64,000 bases of DNA from Rhizobium oryzihabitans (GCF_010669145.1 NZ_CP048635.1:1806501-1870500), one strand, 5' to 3'; shown: positions 45,761 through 55,929, numbered from the stretch's first letter. Notes: generated by a model not told the origin, from the sequence alone. Made by a program: numbers and translations.

Positions 45761-46657
45761 TCATCGCCGCTCGTCAATCAGCCAGCCGGTAAGTTTCCGG
45801 ACCGCGCTATCATTATTTTTCGGCCTCATCAGCCAGTAACCACGTCCCGGCGCATCAAGGCTCGGGCCGGCGGTCACCAGCACGCCCGCCTCGACCAGCG
45901 GATCGACCAGCCCGGCCCAGCCGAGCGCGAAACCCTGTTCGCCGATCGTTGCCTGAACCACCATGGTGTAATTGTTGAAGCTGATGTCGCCGCCATCGTT
46001 TTCCGGGCTTCTCGGCACGCCGAAATGCTTGAAATAGGAAGGCCAGTCGAACCAGTGGGTCTGCGAGGTGTTTTCAAGGTGGATGAGTTTCAGCCGTGAA
46101 AAATCCGCCACGCTTGCCGGTGCCGGTGTCTCCGCCAGAAGCGCCGGCGAACAGACGGGCGTGACCTTCTCGGAAAGCAGCAGCACCGCACCGTCGCCCG
46201 CATCCTGCCGCGTGCCGAAAATGATCATCACGTCGCTGTCATGTTTGCCCTGTCCGAGCGGATCCTGCGTGGCGACGATCTGGATGTTGATATCGGGGTT
46301 GAGCGCGCGAAAACCATGCATGCGCGGGATCAACCAGAGGGACGAGAAGGCGTAGTCGGTATGCAGCCGTATCGTCTGCCGTTCTTCCGTCCGGCGAAGC
46401 TGCTGCGCGAGAAGATCGATGGCATCGACGTTGCGCGAGACGATGTCGAACAGTTTTCGCCCCTCGGCTGTCAGTTCGATGCCGCGATGTTTACGCCGGA
46501 CAAGCGCGACGCCCAATTCGTCTTCCAGCCGTCGGATCTGATAGCTGACCGCAGGCTGGGTCAGCCGCAATGATGCTGCCGCCGCCGTCAGGCTGCCACG
46601 CCGGGCGATCTCGGTAAAAATGCGCATCCATCCAAGGTCGAGCGGCCTGTCTATCAT
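45761..46657 (-). CDS. LysR-type regulator of choline-sulfate utilisation
   Basis: A 298-residue LysR protein. Helix-turn-helix at about residues 10-65 (FTEIARRGSLTAAAASLRLT, QPAVSYQIRRLEDELGVALV). The effector domain reads HTDYAFSSLWLIPRMHGFRA and is GcvA-like. Position is the main clue: it is divergent from a choline-binding protein and choline sulfatase, the same arrangement as the choline-sulfate regulator in Pseudomonas and rhizobia. It likely activates choX-betC when choline sulfate or choline is present. A 10-bp palindrome at 46666-46675 is a candidate site. Confidence 0.88.
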   Translation of the reverse strand: MIDRPLDLGWMRIFTEIARRGSLTAAAASLRLTQPAVSYQIRRLEDELGVALVRRKHRGIELTAEGRKLFDIVSRNVDAIDLLAQQLRRTEERQTIRLHTDYAFSSLWLIPRMHGFRALNPDINIQIVATQDPLGQGKHDSDVMIIFGTRQDAGDGAVLLLSEKVTPVCSPALLAETPAPASVADFSRLKLIHLENTSQTHWFDWPSYFKHFGVPRSPENDGGDISFNNYTMVVQATIGEQGFALGWAGLVDPLVEAGVLVTAGPSLDAPGRGYWLMRPKNNDSAVRKLTGWLIDERR

Positions 46658-46665
46658 AAAAAATC

Positions 46666-46675
46666 CTTATATAAG
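46666..46675. promoter_or_regulatory. Palindrome between the LysR gene and choX, candidate operator
   Basis: Perfect 10-bp palindrome CTTATATAAG in the 94-base divergent region, 9 bases upstream of the regulator start and 77 upstream of choX. LysR sites are usually T-N11-A palindromes; this is consistent but short. Confidence 0.35.
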
Positions 46676-46751
46676 ACATCGAAAAATACCCGCTTCACAG
46701 GCGAAAACAATGTGGTGTTCAATAAATTGGACTAATAAAAGGGGAGCCGCA

Positions 46752-47705
46752 ATGAAAACCGTTTCTCATCTGCACCGCATCGCCGCCAGCCTGTTTCTGT
46801 CCGTGGCGGCCTTCTCCACCCCGCTTCATGCGGCCGATGACGCCGCCTGCAAGGCCATCCGCCTCAGCGATCCCGGCTGGACCGACATCACCGCCACCAA
46901 TGGCGTCGCTTCGGTGCTGCTGGATGCGCTGGGTTATGAGGCCGACGTGAAGACGCTGTCGGTGCCGATCGGTTATCAGGCCATGAAGAACGGCGAGATC
47001 GACGTCTTTCTCGGCAACTGGATGCCCGCCCAGAAATCCTTCGTTGATGATCTGAGCGCGGCGAAGGCGGCCGAGGTGATGACGAAGAACCTCGAAGGCG
47101 CCAAGTTCACGCTGGCGGTGCCTTCCTATATGGCGGAAAAGGGCGTGAAGGATTTTTCCGATCTTGCCAAACACGCCGACGAATTTGAAAGCAAGATTTA
47201 CGGCATCGAGCCGGGCGCACCTGCCAATCAGAATATTCAGAAGATCATCGACGCCGATGATTTCGGCCTGAAGGGCTGGCAGCTCGTCGAATCCGGCGAA
47301 CAGGCCATGCTGGCGCAGGTGGAACGGGCGGGCAGGGACAAGAAAGCGGTGGTCTTTCTCGCCTGGGCGCCGCATCCGATGAACGAGAAGATCGATATCG
47401 CCTATCTCTCGGGTGGCGACGCCTATTTCGGTCCGAATTTCGGCGGCGCGGAAGTCTATACGCTCGCCCGCACCGGCTGGCCGCAGCAATGCCCGAATGC
47501 GGCGACGCTGTTCAAGAACCTCAAATTCGATATCGGCATGGAAAACGCCCTGATGGGCTCCATTCTCGGCGGCGAGGATTCCAAGACGGCGGCAACGGCG
47601 TGGCTGAAGGCCAATCCGGCATCGCTGGATGGCTGGCTGCAGGGCGTGACCACGCTGGATGGCAAGCCGGGTGCGGATGCCGTCAAAGGCAAACTTGGCC
47701 TTTGA
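46752..47705 (+). CDS. choX: Choline/betaine ABC transporter substrate-binding protein (ChoX-like)
   Basis: A 317-residue periplasmic protein of the OpuAC/ProX family. Start at ATG 46752 gives a signal peptide (MKTVSHLHRIAASLFLSVAA, cut after LHAA). RLSDPGWTDITATNGVASVL, VPIGYQAMKNGEIDVFLGNW and VVFLAWAPHPMNEKIDIAYL carry aromatic residues that box the trimethylammonium group in ChoX. It precedes betC by 14 bases, so the two are one operon. No permease or ATPase genes (choW, choV) are present in the window, so they lie elsewhere or another transporter is used. Confidence 0.9.
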   Translation: MKTVSHLHRIAASLFLSVAAFSTPLHAADDAACKAIRLSDPGWTDITATNGVASVLLDALGYEADVKTLSVPIGYQAMKNGEIDVFLGNWMPAQKSFVDDLSAAKAAEVMTKNLEGAKFTLAVPSYMAEKGVKDFSDLAKHADEFESKIYGIEPGAPANQNIQKIIDADDFGLKGWQLVESGEQAMLAQVERAGRDKKAVVFLAWAPHPMNEKIDIAYLSGGDAYFGPNFGGAEVYTLARTGWPQQCPNAATLFKNLKFDIGMENALMGSILGGEDSKTAATAWLKANPASLDGWLQGVTTLDGKPGADAVKGKLGL

Positions 47706-47719
47706 GACTGTAGGGTGAA

Positions 47720-49234
47720 ATGCCGCGTCCCAATATTTTGATTTTAATGGCCGACCAGTTCAACGGGACGTTTTTTCCCGATGGTCCGGCCGATTTTCTC
47801 CACACGCCACATCTGAAAGCGTTGGCGGAGCGGTCCGTCCGTTTCGCCAATAGCTATACGGCGAGCCCGCTCTGCGCACCGGCCCGGGCTTCCTTCATGT
47901 CCGGGCAATTGCCAAGCCGGACGCGGGTTTACGACAATGCCGCCGAATTCGCCTCCGACATTCCAACCTATGCGCATCATCTGCGGGCGGCGGGTTACTA
48001 CACCGGCCTTTCGGGAAAGATGCATTTCGTCGGTCCGGATCAGTTGCACGGCTTCGAGGAACGCCTGACGACGGATATCTATCCGGCGGATTTCGGCTGG
48101 ACGCCTGACTATGCCAAGCCGGGCGAGCGGATCGACTGGTGGTATCACAATCTCGGTTCGGTGACCGGCGCGGGCGTTGCCGAAATCACCAACCAGATGG
48201 AATACGACGACGAAGTCGCCTATCACGCCACCCGCAAACTATATGACCTGTCGCGTCGCCTCGATGACCGGCCCTGGTGCCTGACCGTCAGCTTCACCCA
48301 CCCCCATGACCCCTATGTGGCGCGGCGGAAATTCTGGGATCTCTATGAGGATTGCACGGCGCTCGACCCGCAGGTGCAAGCGCTTCCCTTCGAGGAGCAG
48401 GACCCGCATTCGAGGCGGTTGCTGGAAGCCTGCGACCATCGGGCCTTCGATATCTCGCCGGAAGAGATACGCCGGGCACGGCGCGGTTATTTCGCCAATA
48501 TCTCCTATATCGACGAAAAGGTCGGCGAAATTCTCGACGTGCTGAAGGCGACGCGCATGGAGGAGGACACGATCATCCTTTTCCTGTCCGACCATGGTGA
48601 TATGCTGGGCGAGCGCGGCCTATGGTTCAAGATGTGCTTTTTCGAGGGCTCGGCCCGTGTCCCCCTGATGATCGCAGCACCCGGCTGGCAACCGGCGCTC
48701 ATCGACGCGCCGGTCTCGACGCTGGATGTCACGCCGACACTCTGCGGGTTGGCCGGGCTCGATATTACCTCTCTCAAACGCTGGACGGATGGGGAAGACC
48801 TGTCGGCTTTGGCTGCTGGTACTGGCGAGCGCGGTCCGGTGCCGATGGAATATGCGGCCGAGGGTTCGATCGCGCCGCTCGTCGCCATCAGGGACGGCCG
48901 CTACAAGCTCTCGGTCTGCGAGGCCGATCCGCCGCTGCTCTATGATCTTGAGGCTGATCCTCAGGAGCGCACGAACCTTGCCGACAATCCCGAGTTTGCC
49001 GACGTGCTGTCATCGCTTTCCGCCGAGATCGGCCAGCGCTGGCAACTGCCCGTTTTCGACGCATCGGTGCGGGAAAGCCAGGCGCGGCGCTGGGTGGTCT
49101 ACAAGGCGCTGCGTAACGGCGCTTATTATCCGTGGGATTATCAGCCTTTGCAGAAGGCGTCGGAGCGCTACATGCGCAACCACATGGATCTGAATGTTCT
49201 GGAAGAGAACCAGCGTTACCCGCGCGGCGAGTAA
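47720..49234 (+). CDS. betC: Choline sulfatase
   Basis: A 504-residue sulfatase, the usual BetC size. The signature SPLCAPARASFMSGQLPSR has the cysteine (C52) that is converted to formylglycine. Metal ligands: LILMADQFNGTFF at the N-terminus and LFLSDHGDMLGERGLWFKMC near 295. Further features are HPHDPYVARRKFWDLYEDC near residue 195 and the C-terminal sulfatase-C stretch SERYMRNHMDLNVLEENQRY. It cleaves choline-O-sulfate to choline and sulfate in the cytoplasm; choline is then oxidised to glycine betaine. BetA and BetB genes are not in the window. Convergent with the PfkB kinase gene after 12 bases. Confidence 0.95.
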   Translation: MPRPNILILMADQFNGTFFPDGPADFLHTPHLKALAERSVRFANSYTASPLCAPARASFMSGQLPSRTRVYDNAAEFASDIPTYAHHLRAAGYYTGLSGKMHFVGPDQLHGFEERLTTDIYPADFGWTPDYAKPGERIDWWYHNLGSVTGAGVAEITNQMEYDDEVAYHATRKLYDLSRRLDDRPWCLTVSFTHPHDPYVARRKFWDLYEDCTALDPQVQALPFEEQDPHSRRLLEACDHRAFDISPEEIRRARRGYFANISYIDEKVGEILDVLKATRMEEDTIILFLSDHGDMLGERGLWFKMCFFEGSARVPLMIAAPGWQPALIDAPVSTLDVTPTLCGLAGLDITSLKRWTDGEDLSALAAGTGERGPVPMEYAAEGSIAPLVAIRDGRYKLSVCEADPPLLYDLEADPQERTNLADNPEFADVLSSLSAEIGQRWQLPVFDASVRESQARRWVVYKALRNGAYYPWDYQPLQKASERYMRNHMDLNVLEENQRYPRGE

Positions 49235-49240
49235 CGCTGG
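49210..49240. terminator. Hairpin spanning the betC stop codon
   Basis: Perfect 10-bp arms CCAGCGTTAC (49210-49219) and GTAACGCTGG (49231-49240) with an 11-base loop; the betC TAA (49232-49234) lies in the right arm. It sits between two convergent genes. No T run follows, so a role as a bidirectional terminator is only plausible. Confidence 0.4.
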
Positions 49241-49246
49241 TAGGGA

Positions 49247-50146
49247 TTATGCGGCGGCGTTGGCTCGCGGCGCGCCGCCCGTGGCCTGCACGGCAAGGCT
49301 GCCCGCCGCCACACCGGCCTCCAGGCATTGCTTCTCGCCCTCGCGCCGAAGCCAGGCATCGATGAAACCGGCATTGAACGCGTCACCCGCGCCGGTCGTA
49401 TCGATGACCGGGACGCTCTTCGCCGCCGCATGGTGCAGTCCTGCCTGCGCGGAAACCCACGCGCCCTGCGCGCCGCCTTTCAGGGCGACGACAGGAAATG
49501 CATCGGAAAGCGCCCTGATAGCCGCCTCGGGGTCGGAATGGCCCGTGATCGCTTCGGCTTCTTCGAGGTTGGGCAAAAACACGTCGACGCCTTCGCAGGC
49601 TTTGAGCAGGCCCTTGTCGTAAATAAGCGAGGCATCCCAGCTAGGGTCGAGCGAGACGGACAGTCCGCTATGCTTCGCACGCGAAACGAGATCGGGGATT
49701 TCGTGAAGCGTGGCGAATTCGGCGATGTGCAGATGGCAGGCCCTTTTCCAGCCAAAGGCGGCATCAAGGGTCGATGGGCGAGCGGCACCGGCACGCCGGG
49801 TCAGGAACGCCCTGTCCTGGCCAACCACGGTTGCGACGGTGACCTGAGGCCCCGCATCCGCCGAATGCTCCAGGAATTGCAGGTCCACACCGCTCTGCTG
49901 CATCTTCTCGCCGATGGCCCGCGAGAATGTGTCGGTGCCGAGCCTTGCCAGCAGCGTGGCCGTGCGACCGATATGGGCGAAATGGGCCGCCGCAATGAAA
50001 GCCCCGCCGCCAGCGGCGATTTCCATGTCGCTGGCAAACAGTTCCCGGCCAAGCACCGGCAATTCGTCAAGCCCGGTGAAAATGAGGTCGCAATAGATGC
50101 GGCCAACACTGATGACCGCTGATTTATCCGTGACTGTCGTCATCAT
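49247..50146 (-). CDS. PfkB-family carbohydrate kinase
   Basis: A 299-residue kinase from ATG 50146, which overlaps the ATPase gene stop (ATGA). The N-terminal [20 protein letters not shown], the glycine pair in [20 protein letters not shown] and the C-terminal anion-hole/catalytic [20 protein letters not shown] (catalytic aspartate in GAGD) are intact. It phosphorylates a sugar or sugar acid with ATP. It is the last gene of the minus-strand operon (binding protein, two permeases, lyase, ATPase, kinase), so it likely acts on the sugar part of the imported compound. Substrate not readable from motifs. Confidence 0.9.
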   Translation of the reverse strand: MMTTVTDKSAVISVGRIYCDLIFTGLDELPVLGRELFASDMEIAAGGGAFIAAAHFAHIGRTATLLARLGTDTFSRAIGEKMQQSGVDLQFLEHSADAGPQVTVATVVGQDRAFLTRRAGAARPSTLDAAFGWKRACHLHIAEFATLHEIPDLVSRAKHSGLSVSLDPSWDASLIYDKGLLKACEGVDVFLPNLEEAEAITGHSDPEAAIRALSDAFPVVALKGGAQGAWVSAQAGLHHAAAKSVPVIDTTGAGDAFNAGFIDAWLRREGEKQCLEAGVAAGSLAVQATGGAPRANAAA

Positions 50147-51183
50147 GCGCGGCCCAGAAGCTTTTCCGTCTTGGCATCGAAAACATAGAGCGCGCCTGCC
50201 TGCGCCTGGCATTGCAACCGGCTGCCCACAGTTGGAATGGACTTGCCTCTTGCCGTCGCGATCACGGACGTCGTGGCCGTATCGAGGTGAACCAGCGTTT
50301 CGGGGCCGAGCGGCTCCACGGCGGTGACCGTCCCTTCGAGGGAGAAGGACCCTTGATTGGTCTCGCCTTCTCCAACAAGCAGATCATGCGGGCGAATGCC
50401 GATCAGCAGATCGCCCGTGGCCGACTGCGCAACACTGTTATCTGTTCTCGTGCCGCGCAGCAGGTTCATCGAGGGACTGCCGATGAACCGCGCGGTGAAG
50501 ACATCCACCGGCGTCTCGTAAAGCTCCGAGGGCGTGCCGACCTGCAGGATATGGCCGTCCTTCATGACGACGATCCGGTCCGCCATGGTCATGGCTTCCA
50601 CCTGATCGTGGGTGACGTATACGGTTGTCGTCTTAAGACGTTGATGCAAGCGCTTGATTTCAATGCGCATCTGCGATCTCAATTGTGCATCGAGATTGGA
50701 GAGAGGCTCATCGAAAAGGAAAGCTGAGGGATCGCGCACCATGGCGCGGCCGATGGCGACGCGCTGTCTCTGGCCGCCCGAGAGGGCCGCGGGGCGACGG
50801 TCGAGCAATGCCTCAAGTCCGAGCACCCGACCGGCCTCTTCGATACGCCGGTTCTTTTCCGCCTTGTCGAGCTTTGAGGTATAGAGCCCGAAGCCGATGT
50901 TCTGGCGAACCGTCATATGCGGGTAGATCGCATAGTTCTGGAAGACCATGGCGATGTTGCGCTGTTTCGGTTCTTTCTCGTTGACGACGTTCCCGGCGAT
51001 TCTCAGCGTCCCGCCGGAAATCTCCTCCAGACCCGCGATCATTCTCAGCGTCGTGGATTTGCCGCAGCCGGAGGGACCGACGAAAACGACGAATTCGCCG
51101 TCTTCAATGGCAAGGTCGATGCCTTTGACCGCCTCCACCTTGCCGTAGCGCTTTACGAGTTTATTGAGTTCGATTGTCGCCAT
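50143..51183 (-). CDS. Sugar ABC transporter ATP-binding protein (MalK/UgpC type)
   Basis: A 346-residue ATPase. Walker [21 protein letters not shown] at about residue 35; [20 protein letters not shown] signature at about 135; [15 protein letters not shown]alker B; switch H in [16 protein letters not shown]. The C-terminal TOBE regulatory domain (about 240-346) is present. One-base overlap (TAATG) with the lyase gene upstream and four with the kinase gene downstream, so it is embedded in the operon. Drives the permeases at 52702-54482. Confidence 0.93.
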   Translation of the reverse strand: MATIELNKLVKRYGKVEAVKGIDLAIEDGEFVVFVGPSGCGKSTTLRMIAGLEEISGGTLRIAGNVVNEKEPKQRNIAMVFQNYAIYPHMTVRQNIGFGLYTSKLDKAEKNRRIEEAGRVLGLEALLDRRPAALSGGQRQRVAIGRAMVRDPSAFLFDEPLSNLDAQLRSQMRIEIKRLHQRLKTTTVYVTHDQVEAMTMADRIVVMKDGHILQVGTPSELYETPVDVFTARFIGSPSMNLLRGTRTDNSVAQSATGDLLIGIRPHDLLVGEGETNQGSFSLEGTVTAVEPLGPETLVHLDTATTSVIATARGKSIPTVGSRLQCQAQAGALYVFDAKTEKLLGRA

Positions 51184-52697
51184 TATCGCGCTCCCGTCAG
51201 GGCGGTAAATTTCTCTGCAAGCTCTGCGGCTTTCGCCGCTTCGTGGTCAGCGGATCTTTGTGCCTCGGCTTCAAGCGTTCCAAGCTTGTCGCGATAGGCC
51301 GCAATCGCCTCCCGCATCGGTTCGGGGGCAGGGCCGCCGAAGCGGCTGCGCACGGCGACGAAGTGCTCGGGCGAGACGATCTGCCTGAACTTTTCCTCGT
51401 CAACGCCGGTCTCGCGTCCGGTCAGTTCCTGGAACGCCTTGCGGAACGGCTGGTAACCGTCGTTTGGCAGGTCACCCTTCAGCGCGACAACGCTCTTGGC
51501 GACGGTCGCGGCAATTTCATGGGCCTGCCGGAATGACAGGTCTTCGATGCGCACGAGGGAATCCGCCAGTTCCGTGATGGTGATGCAGGACCGGCGAATA
51601 TTCTGGTCGACCCTTTCCGGATCGATGCTGATCTTGCCGACGAGGCTGGCAAGGAGATCGAGCATCCGGCCGGCAGAGGCGAAGGCTTCGTAACCCATGC
51701 CCTGGGTTTCACCCTCGCTGTCGTTCATGTCGGTGAAGGGCGTGTTGTGCATCACGTCGAGCATAGTCCGTGCCCGCCCGAATGTCTGGCTGGCAAGGTG
51801 GCGCAGATGTTCGATCGGGACCGGATTTCGTTTCTGCGGCATGATCGACGAGATTTGCACCAGCGAATTCGGCACATAGATTTGCCCGACTTCGAAGCTC
51901 GTCCAGAACTGGAAGTCCTGAATGAGCCTGCCGAGATGCAGGAACATCAGTTCGATGGCGCCATAGGTCGCCGTCGTATAATCGACGGCGGCGATGCAGG
52001 AATAGGAATTGCGCAAGGGTGCCGCAAAGCCGAGAAGTTCTGCAACACGCGCCCGATCAATCGGAAAGCCCGAGGTGGTAATGGCGGCAGCACCCATCGG
52101 CGACAGATCGACGATACGCCGCGCTTCAGTGAAACGGTCGATATCTCGGATCAGCACTTCGATGGCGGCAGAAAGATAGTGGCCGAAGGTGGTGGGCTGG
52201 GCCGGTTGCCCGTGCGTATAGGCGACGATGAGCGTCTTTTCATTGCGCTCGGCAGCGTCGATCAGGGCCGCCAGCAGAAGCCGCGCCTTGGCGGTGAGCG
52301 TGTCGATCTTCTCTTTCAGACCGATCTTGAAAAGCGTGTGGTCGATGTCGTTGCGCGAGCGGGCCGTGTGCAGGCGGCCGGCGATATCGACACCGATGCG
52401 GGCTTTCAGTTCCTTTTCAATGAGGAAGAAGAAATCCTCGACCTCGCCGGTATAGACCAGTTCCGACGGGTTGATGGTCCTGTCGATGTCATCAAGCGCT
52501 CCGGCGATTTTCGCTGCCGTGTCCGCATCGAGAATGCCGGTTTCGCGCAGCATGACCAGATGGGCGCGGTCGATGCGGCGGAAACCGTCGACATGGTGGT
52601 TCTTGGCGCCGTCGAAAAGCGGACGCAGCACGGTTTCCTTGTAGACAGGATCGGGAAACTTGCTGGTGTCGGACAGGCGCGGGTTCATATCGGCCAT
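51183..52697 (-). CDS. Argininosuccinate-lyase-like C-N lyase of unknown substrate
   Basis: A 504-residue member of the fumarase/aspartase superfamily, ArgH branch, longer than ArgH (about 460). The flexible signature loop [11 protein letters not shown] is at residues 283-293. [10 protein letters not shown] (110-119) replaces the ArgH form TGRSRNDQ, and [10 protein letters not shown] (161-170) replaces THLQ-type sequence, so the substrate pocket is altered. Members eliminate fumarate from N-substituted aspartates by beta-elimination. Its place inside a sugar transport operon, not an arginine operon, argues against ordinary arginine synthesis. It may split an aspartate conjugate of an amino sugar or an EDDS-like compound. 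Substrate is inference. Confidence 0.82.
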   Translation of the reverse strand: MADMNPRLSDTSKFPDPVYKETVLRPLFDGAKNHHVDGFRRIDRAHLVMLRETGILDADTAAKIAGALDDIDRTINPSELVYTGEVEDFFFLIEKELKARIGVDIAGRLHTARSRNDIDHTLFKIGLKEKIDTLTAKARLLLAALIDAAERNEKTLIVAYTHGQPAQPTTFGHYLSAAIEVLIRDIDRFTEARRIVDLSPMGAAAITTSGFPIDRARVAELLGFAAPLRNSYSCIAAVDYTTATYGAIELMFLHLGRLIQDFQFWTSFEVGQIYVPNSLVQISSIMPQKRNPVPIEHLRHLASQTFGRARTMLDVMHNTPFTDMNDSEGETQGMGYEAFASAGRMLDLLASLVGKISIDPERVDQNIRRSCITITELADSLVRIEDLSFRQAHEIAATVAKSVVALKGDLPNDGYQPFRKAFQELTGRETGVDEEKFRQIVSPEHFVAVRSRFGGPAPEPMREAIAAYRDKLGTLEAEAQRSADHEAAKAAELAEKFTALTGAR

Positions 52698-52701
52698 GGT
52701 G

Positions 52702-53544
52702 TTATCCTTTCAGGCCTGCCAGCATCACACCGCGAACGATGTAGCGTTGCAGGACGATGAAGACGATAAGGGTTGGGATGGTCGCAATGGCAGCGCCCGT
52801 CATGATCATTTCCCACTGGATCTGCTGTTCCACGGCAAAGCTCGAGAGGCCGACCGGCAGGGTGTAGAGTTCCTTGCTGGTGGTGACGATGAGCGGCCAG
52901 AAGAATGCAGTCCAGTTGCCGAGGAAGGTGAAGATTGCCAGTGCGGAGAGCGCGGGCGTCACCAGCGGCAGGGCGACCTTCCACCAAATCTGGAATTCGT
53001 TCAGCCCGTCGACGCGCGCTGCCTCGATGAAGTCGTTCGGAACCGTCTCGAAGAACTGTTTCATCAGGAAGGTGCCGAAGGCCGTCATCATTCCAGGGAA
53101 CATGATGCCCCAGTAGCTGTCGAGCCAGCCAAGCTGGCTGGACATCAGATACCACGGGATGACGAGCATCTCCGTCGGGATCATCAGCGTCGAAAGGATC
53201 GCGAGGAAGATGAAGTAGCGACCGCGGAACTCGAATTTTGCGAGCGTATAACCAACCAGGCTGTCAAAGAAGCAGTTGGAAAGGGTGACGATGACCGCAA
53301 CGAAGATCGAGTTGAAGAACCAGCGGAGGAAACGGCCGTCGGCCATCACCGTTATGTAGTTTGCAAGCGTCGGTGCTGCGGGAATGAGCCGGAGGTCATA
53401 GACCTGGTCCGCCGTCTTGAACGAGGTGGAAAACATGAAGAGCAGCGGCGAGACCATGATCAGGCCGCCGATGAACAACAGCGTCCAGGCAAGGATGCGG
53501 CCGGGGCGGATGCGGGCGTGGGAGAGTGGCAGCGCTTCGCTCAT
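52702..53544 (-). CDS. Sugar ABC transporter permease (MalG/UgpE type)
   Basis: A 280-residue permease from ATG 53544, which overlaps the stop of the other permease gene (ATGA). The longer frame to 53829 lies inside that gene and is not used. Six helices. The EAA loop is EAARVDGLNEFQIWWKVALP, and MSPLLFMFSTSFKTADQVYD-like sequence at the N-terminus is typical. A lyase gene follows after four bases. Confidence 0.92.
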   Translation of the reverse strand: MSEALPLSHARIRPGRILAWTLLFIGGLIMVSPLLFMFSTSFKTADQVYDLRLIPAAPTLANYITVMADGRFLRWFFNSIFVAVIVTLSNCFFDSLVGYTLAKFEFRGRYFIFLAILSTLMIPTEMLVIPWYLMSSQLGWLDSYWGIMFPGMMTAFGTFLMKQFFETVPNDFIEAARVDGLNEFQIWWKVALPLVTPALSALAIFTFLGNWTAFFWPLIVTTSKELYTLPVGLSSFAVEQQIQWEMIMTGAAIATIPTLIVFIVLQRYIVRGVMLAGLKG

Positions 53545-54482
53545 TTCTTTTCCCTCAGGACCCAGAGCTGGACCAGCGATACGACAAGAAGAATGGTGAA
53601 CAGGACGACCGTCTGCGCGGCGGCATAACCCATCGCATAGGAATTGAACGCAGTCTGGTAGATCATCAGCACCAGCGGTTTGGTTGAGCCGAGCGGGCCG
53701 CCCGGATCGTTCGTGGTCATGTTGTAGACCTGATCGAAAATCCGCAGGAAGCCGATCGAGGAGAAGACCACGAGGAAGACGGTGGTTGGTTTCAGGAGAG
53801 GCAGCGTGATCTTTCGAAGGATCGCCCACTCGCCAAGACCGTCGATGCGCGCGGCTTCATAAAATGTCGACGGAATGGAGCGCAGGCCCGCCATGAAGAT
53901 GATGATCTGGAAACCGAGGCCCGCCCAGATGGCTGTCACCATGACCGAATAAAGCGCCTGATCGGTGGAGCGGATGAACGGCTGCTGCGGAATTCCGATC
54001 ATCCCGAATACGTCGTTGATGATGCCGATCGGCGGCGGCTGATAGAACCAGCGCCAGACCCAGGCCATCGCCGCTGCCGTCGTCAGATAGGGCAGGAAAT
54101 AGAGCGCGCGGATGAAGCCGTGGAGGATACGCACCCGATCAAGATAAAAGGCGATGACAAAAGCCAGAACGAGGCTGATGGGCGTGCCGATGATGAGATA
54201 GGTGAAGGTGTTCCTGAAGACCTTCCAGAATTGCGGGTCCTTGAACAGCTTGACGTAATTGGCGACGCCGATGAATTTTGCCGGCCGCAGCAGGTCCCAG
54301 TTGGTGAAGGACAGCCAGAAGGCCTGCAGTGTCGGGTAAAAACGGATGATGCTGTAGAACAGGATCGGGATAGCCAGAAAGCTCCAGATCCACACAAGCC
54401 GTTTCGTGCGCATGGAAAAGCGATCCCCGAAGGAGCCGCCGGGGCGGCCGGATGCCGCCCCCTGTTGATCGATCGCTGTCAT
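53541..54482 (-). CDS. Sugar ABC transporter permease (MalF/UgpA type)
   Basis: A 313-residue permease with six helices. An N-terminal cytoplasmic tail precedes RLVWIWSFLAIPILFYSIIR; then FTNWDLLRPAKFIGVANYVK, a typical MalF-type signature. The EAA loop is YEAARIDGLGEWAILRKITL. It forms the channel with the MalG-type permease. It follows the binding-protein gene after 15 bases. Confidence 0.93.
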   Translation of the reverse strand: MTAIDQQGAASGRPGGSFGDRFSMRTKRLVWIWSFLAIPILFYSIIRFYPTLQAFWLSFTNWDLLRPAKFIGVANYVKLFKDPQFWKVFRNTFTYLIIGTPISLVLAFVIAFYLDRVRILHGFIRALYFLPYLTTAAAMAWVWRWFYQPPPIGIINDVFGMIGIPQQPFIRSTDQALYSVMVTAIWAGLGFQIIIFMAGLRSIPSTFYEAARIDGLGEWAILRKITLPLLKPTTVFLVVFSSIGFLRIFDQVYNMTTNDPGGPLGSTKPLVLMIYQTAFNSYAMGYAAAQTVVLFTILLVVSLVQLWVLREKK

Positions 54483-54497
54483 GTCTGGACCTGGGTT

Positions 54498-55751
54498 TTA
54501 GGGTTTGGCCGCGTCGATGATTTCCTGCTCGGCCCCGGCGGCCTGCTTGATGGAGTCTTCGACGGATTGGCCCTCGAGCAAAATCCGGTTCGTCATGTCG
54601 ATGGCGTTCTGCCGCTGGGCGGCCTCGTCCATGAACAGGGTGGTGTGGGCGTATTCGAGACCCTTCAGGAACGGTGCGTAGACCGGGTCCTTCAGGTTCT
54701 CTTCGGTCAGAGCTGCCGCACGCCGTGCCGGCAATTCGCCCACGGTCTTCAGCCAGATCGCCATGGCTTCCGGTGAGGAGATGTAGGCGAGGAATTTCTT
54801 CGACGCTTCAAGCTCTTCGCCGCTCGTCTTGGCGCTGATGCCGTTGGCAAAATAGCTGGCATAGTTGGAGCGGATATTCTTGTCATTGGTGGGAAGCTCG
54901 GTCACGCCCCACTCGAAGTCCTTGATGGTTCTGAACGATCCCAGCCGGAACGTGCCGTCGATGGTCATACCCGCCTTGCCGGCGCGGAAGGCGGCCTGGC
55001 CTTCATCCATGAAGCCCACCTGACCGATCTTCTTTTCAAGCTGCAGGCTGGTGTAGAACTTCAGGGCCTGAACACCCGCCTCGCTGTCATAGGCGACTTT
55101 CTGGTCGTTATCGGTGTAGGGCTCGCCGCCATATTGGCGGATGAGAACCTCGCGCCACCATTGGTGGTCCTGGCCACCCATATCGAGTGTGGAGCCTGCG
55201 ACGGTGAGGTTTCCAGCGGCGTCGTGCTTGGCGATCTTTTCTGCGGCAGCGACGAATTCGTCCAGCGTCTTCGGCGGGTTGGCGGGATCGAGGCCCGCTT
55301 CGGTGAAGAGCTTCTTGTTGTAGAAAAGTGCAAGCGAACGAACCGCCGTCGGCAGGCCGTAATAATCGTCGCCGCGCTTCATGGCGCTGACGATCGGGAA
55401 GAAATCGCTTTCGATCTTGTCATGCGGGAAAGCGTCGGTCGGCAGCGGCTGCAAGATGCCGCCGGCTGCAAACTTATCCAGCCAGCCGTAAAACAGCTGC
55501 ATGACGTCAGGGCCCTTGCCGGACATGTTGGCGGCAATGACGCGCGTCTGGTAGTCGGCGTAAGGGAAGGTCACCTGTTTGACGGTAATGTCAGGATTGG
55601 CCTTCTGAAACTCCGCAATAAGCTCGTCCATCGCTTTGACGCGTGTGTCGAAGACATATTGCCAATATTCGATTTCAACCGCCTGAGCGGCGTTGAACGC
55701 AAATGTGCTGAAGCCGGCGACCAAGCCGGCGAACAAAGTTGCCCTGCGCAT
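54498..55751 (-). CDS. Sugar ABC transporter substrate-binding protein (family 1, UgpB/MalE type)
   Basis: A 417-residue periplasmic protein from ATG 55751 (GGAGG seven bases upstream; 55763 is an alternative). Signal peptide MRRATLFAGLVAGFSTFAFN, cut after NAAQA. Family 1 features: YWQYVFDTRVKAMDELIAEF, ITVKQVTFPYADYQTRVIAA, GKGPDVMQLFYGWLDKFAAG and YYGLPTAVRSLALFYNKKLF. First gene of the minus-strand operon. The divergent ROK repressor gene starts about 255 bases away, with a palindrome at 55930-55947 between them. Confidence 0.92.
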   Translation of the reverse strand: MRRATLFAGLVAGFSTFAFNAAQAVEIEYWQYVFDTRVKAMDELIAEFQKANPDITVKQVTFPYADYQTRVIAANMSGKGPDVMQLFYGWLDKFAAGGILQPLPTDAFPHDKIESDFFPIVSAMKRGDDYYGLPTAVRSLALFYNKKLFTEAGLDPANPPKTLDEFVAAAEKIAKHDAAGNLTVAGSTLDMGGQDHQWWREVLIRQYGGEPYTDNDQKVAYDSEAGVQALKFYTSLQLEKKIGQVGFMDEGQAAFRAGKAGMTIDGTFRLGSFRTIKDFEWGVTELPTNDKNIRSNYASYFANGISAKTSGEELEASKKFLAYISSPEAMAIWLKTVGELPARRAAALTEENLKDPVYAPFLKGLEYAHTTLFMDEAAQRQNAIDMTNRILLEGQSVEDSIKQAAGAEQEIIDAAKP

Positions 55752-55929
55752 GTAAGCCTCCATTTTCCCCGCCCGGTCTTCCGGATGCGGAGTGATCGTT
55801 CCCTTTATCCGCGCTTTCGCGCGCTCTCATCGATTTGCCGGCAGCGGGATTTTCCGTGTTCCACCCCCATGCAAGCCTGACCCCCGGTCGCTCTCTACGG
55901 TTCTCTGAAGGCGGGCATTTGTCAATAAG

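Noticed and set aside
53544..53829. Longer N-terminus of the MalG-type permease
   Set aside because: These codons lie inside the MalF-type gene and are not permease-like; ATG 53544 gives an ATGA overlap and a normal N-terminus.
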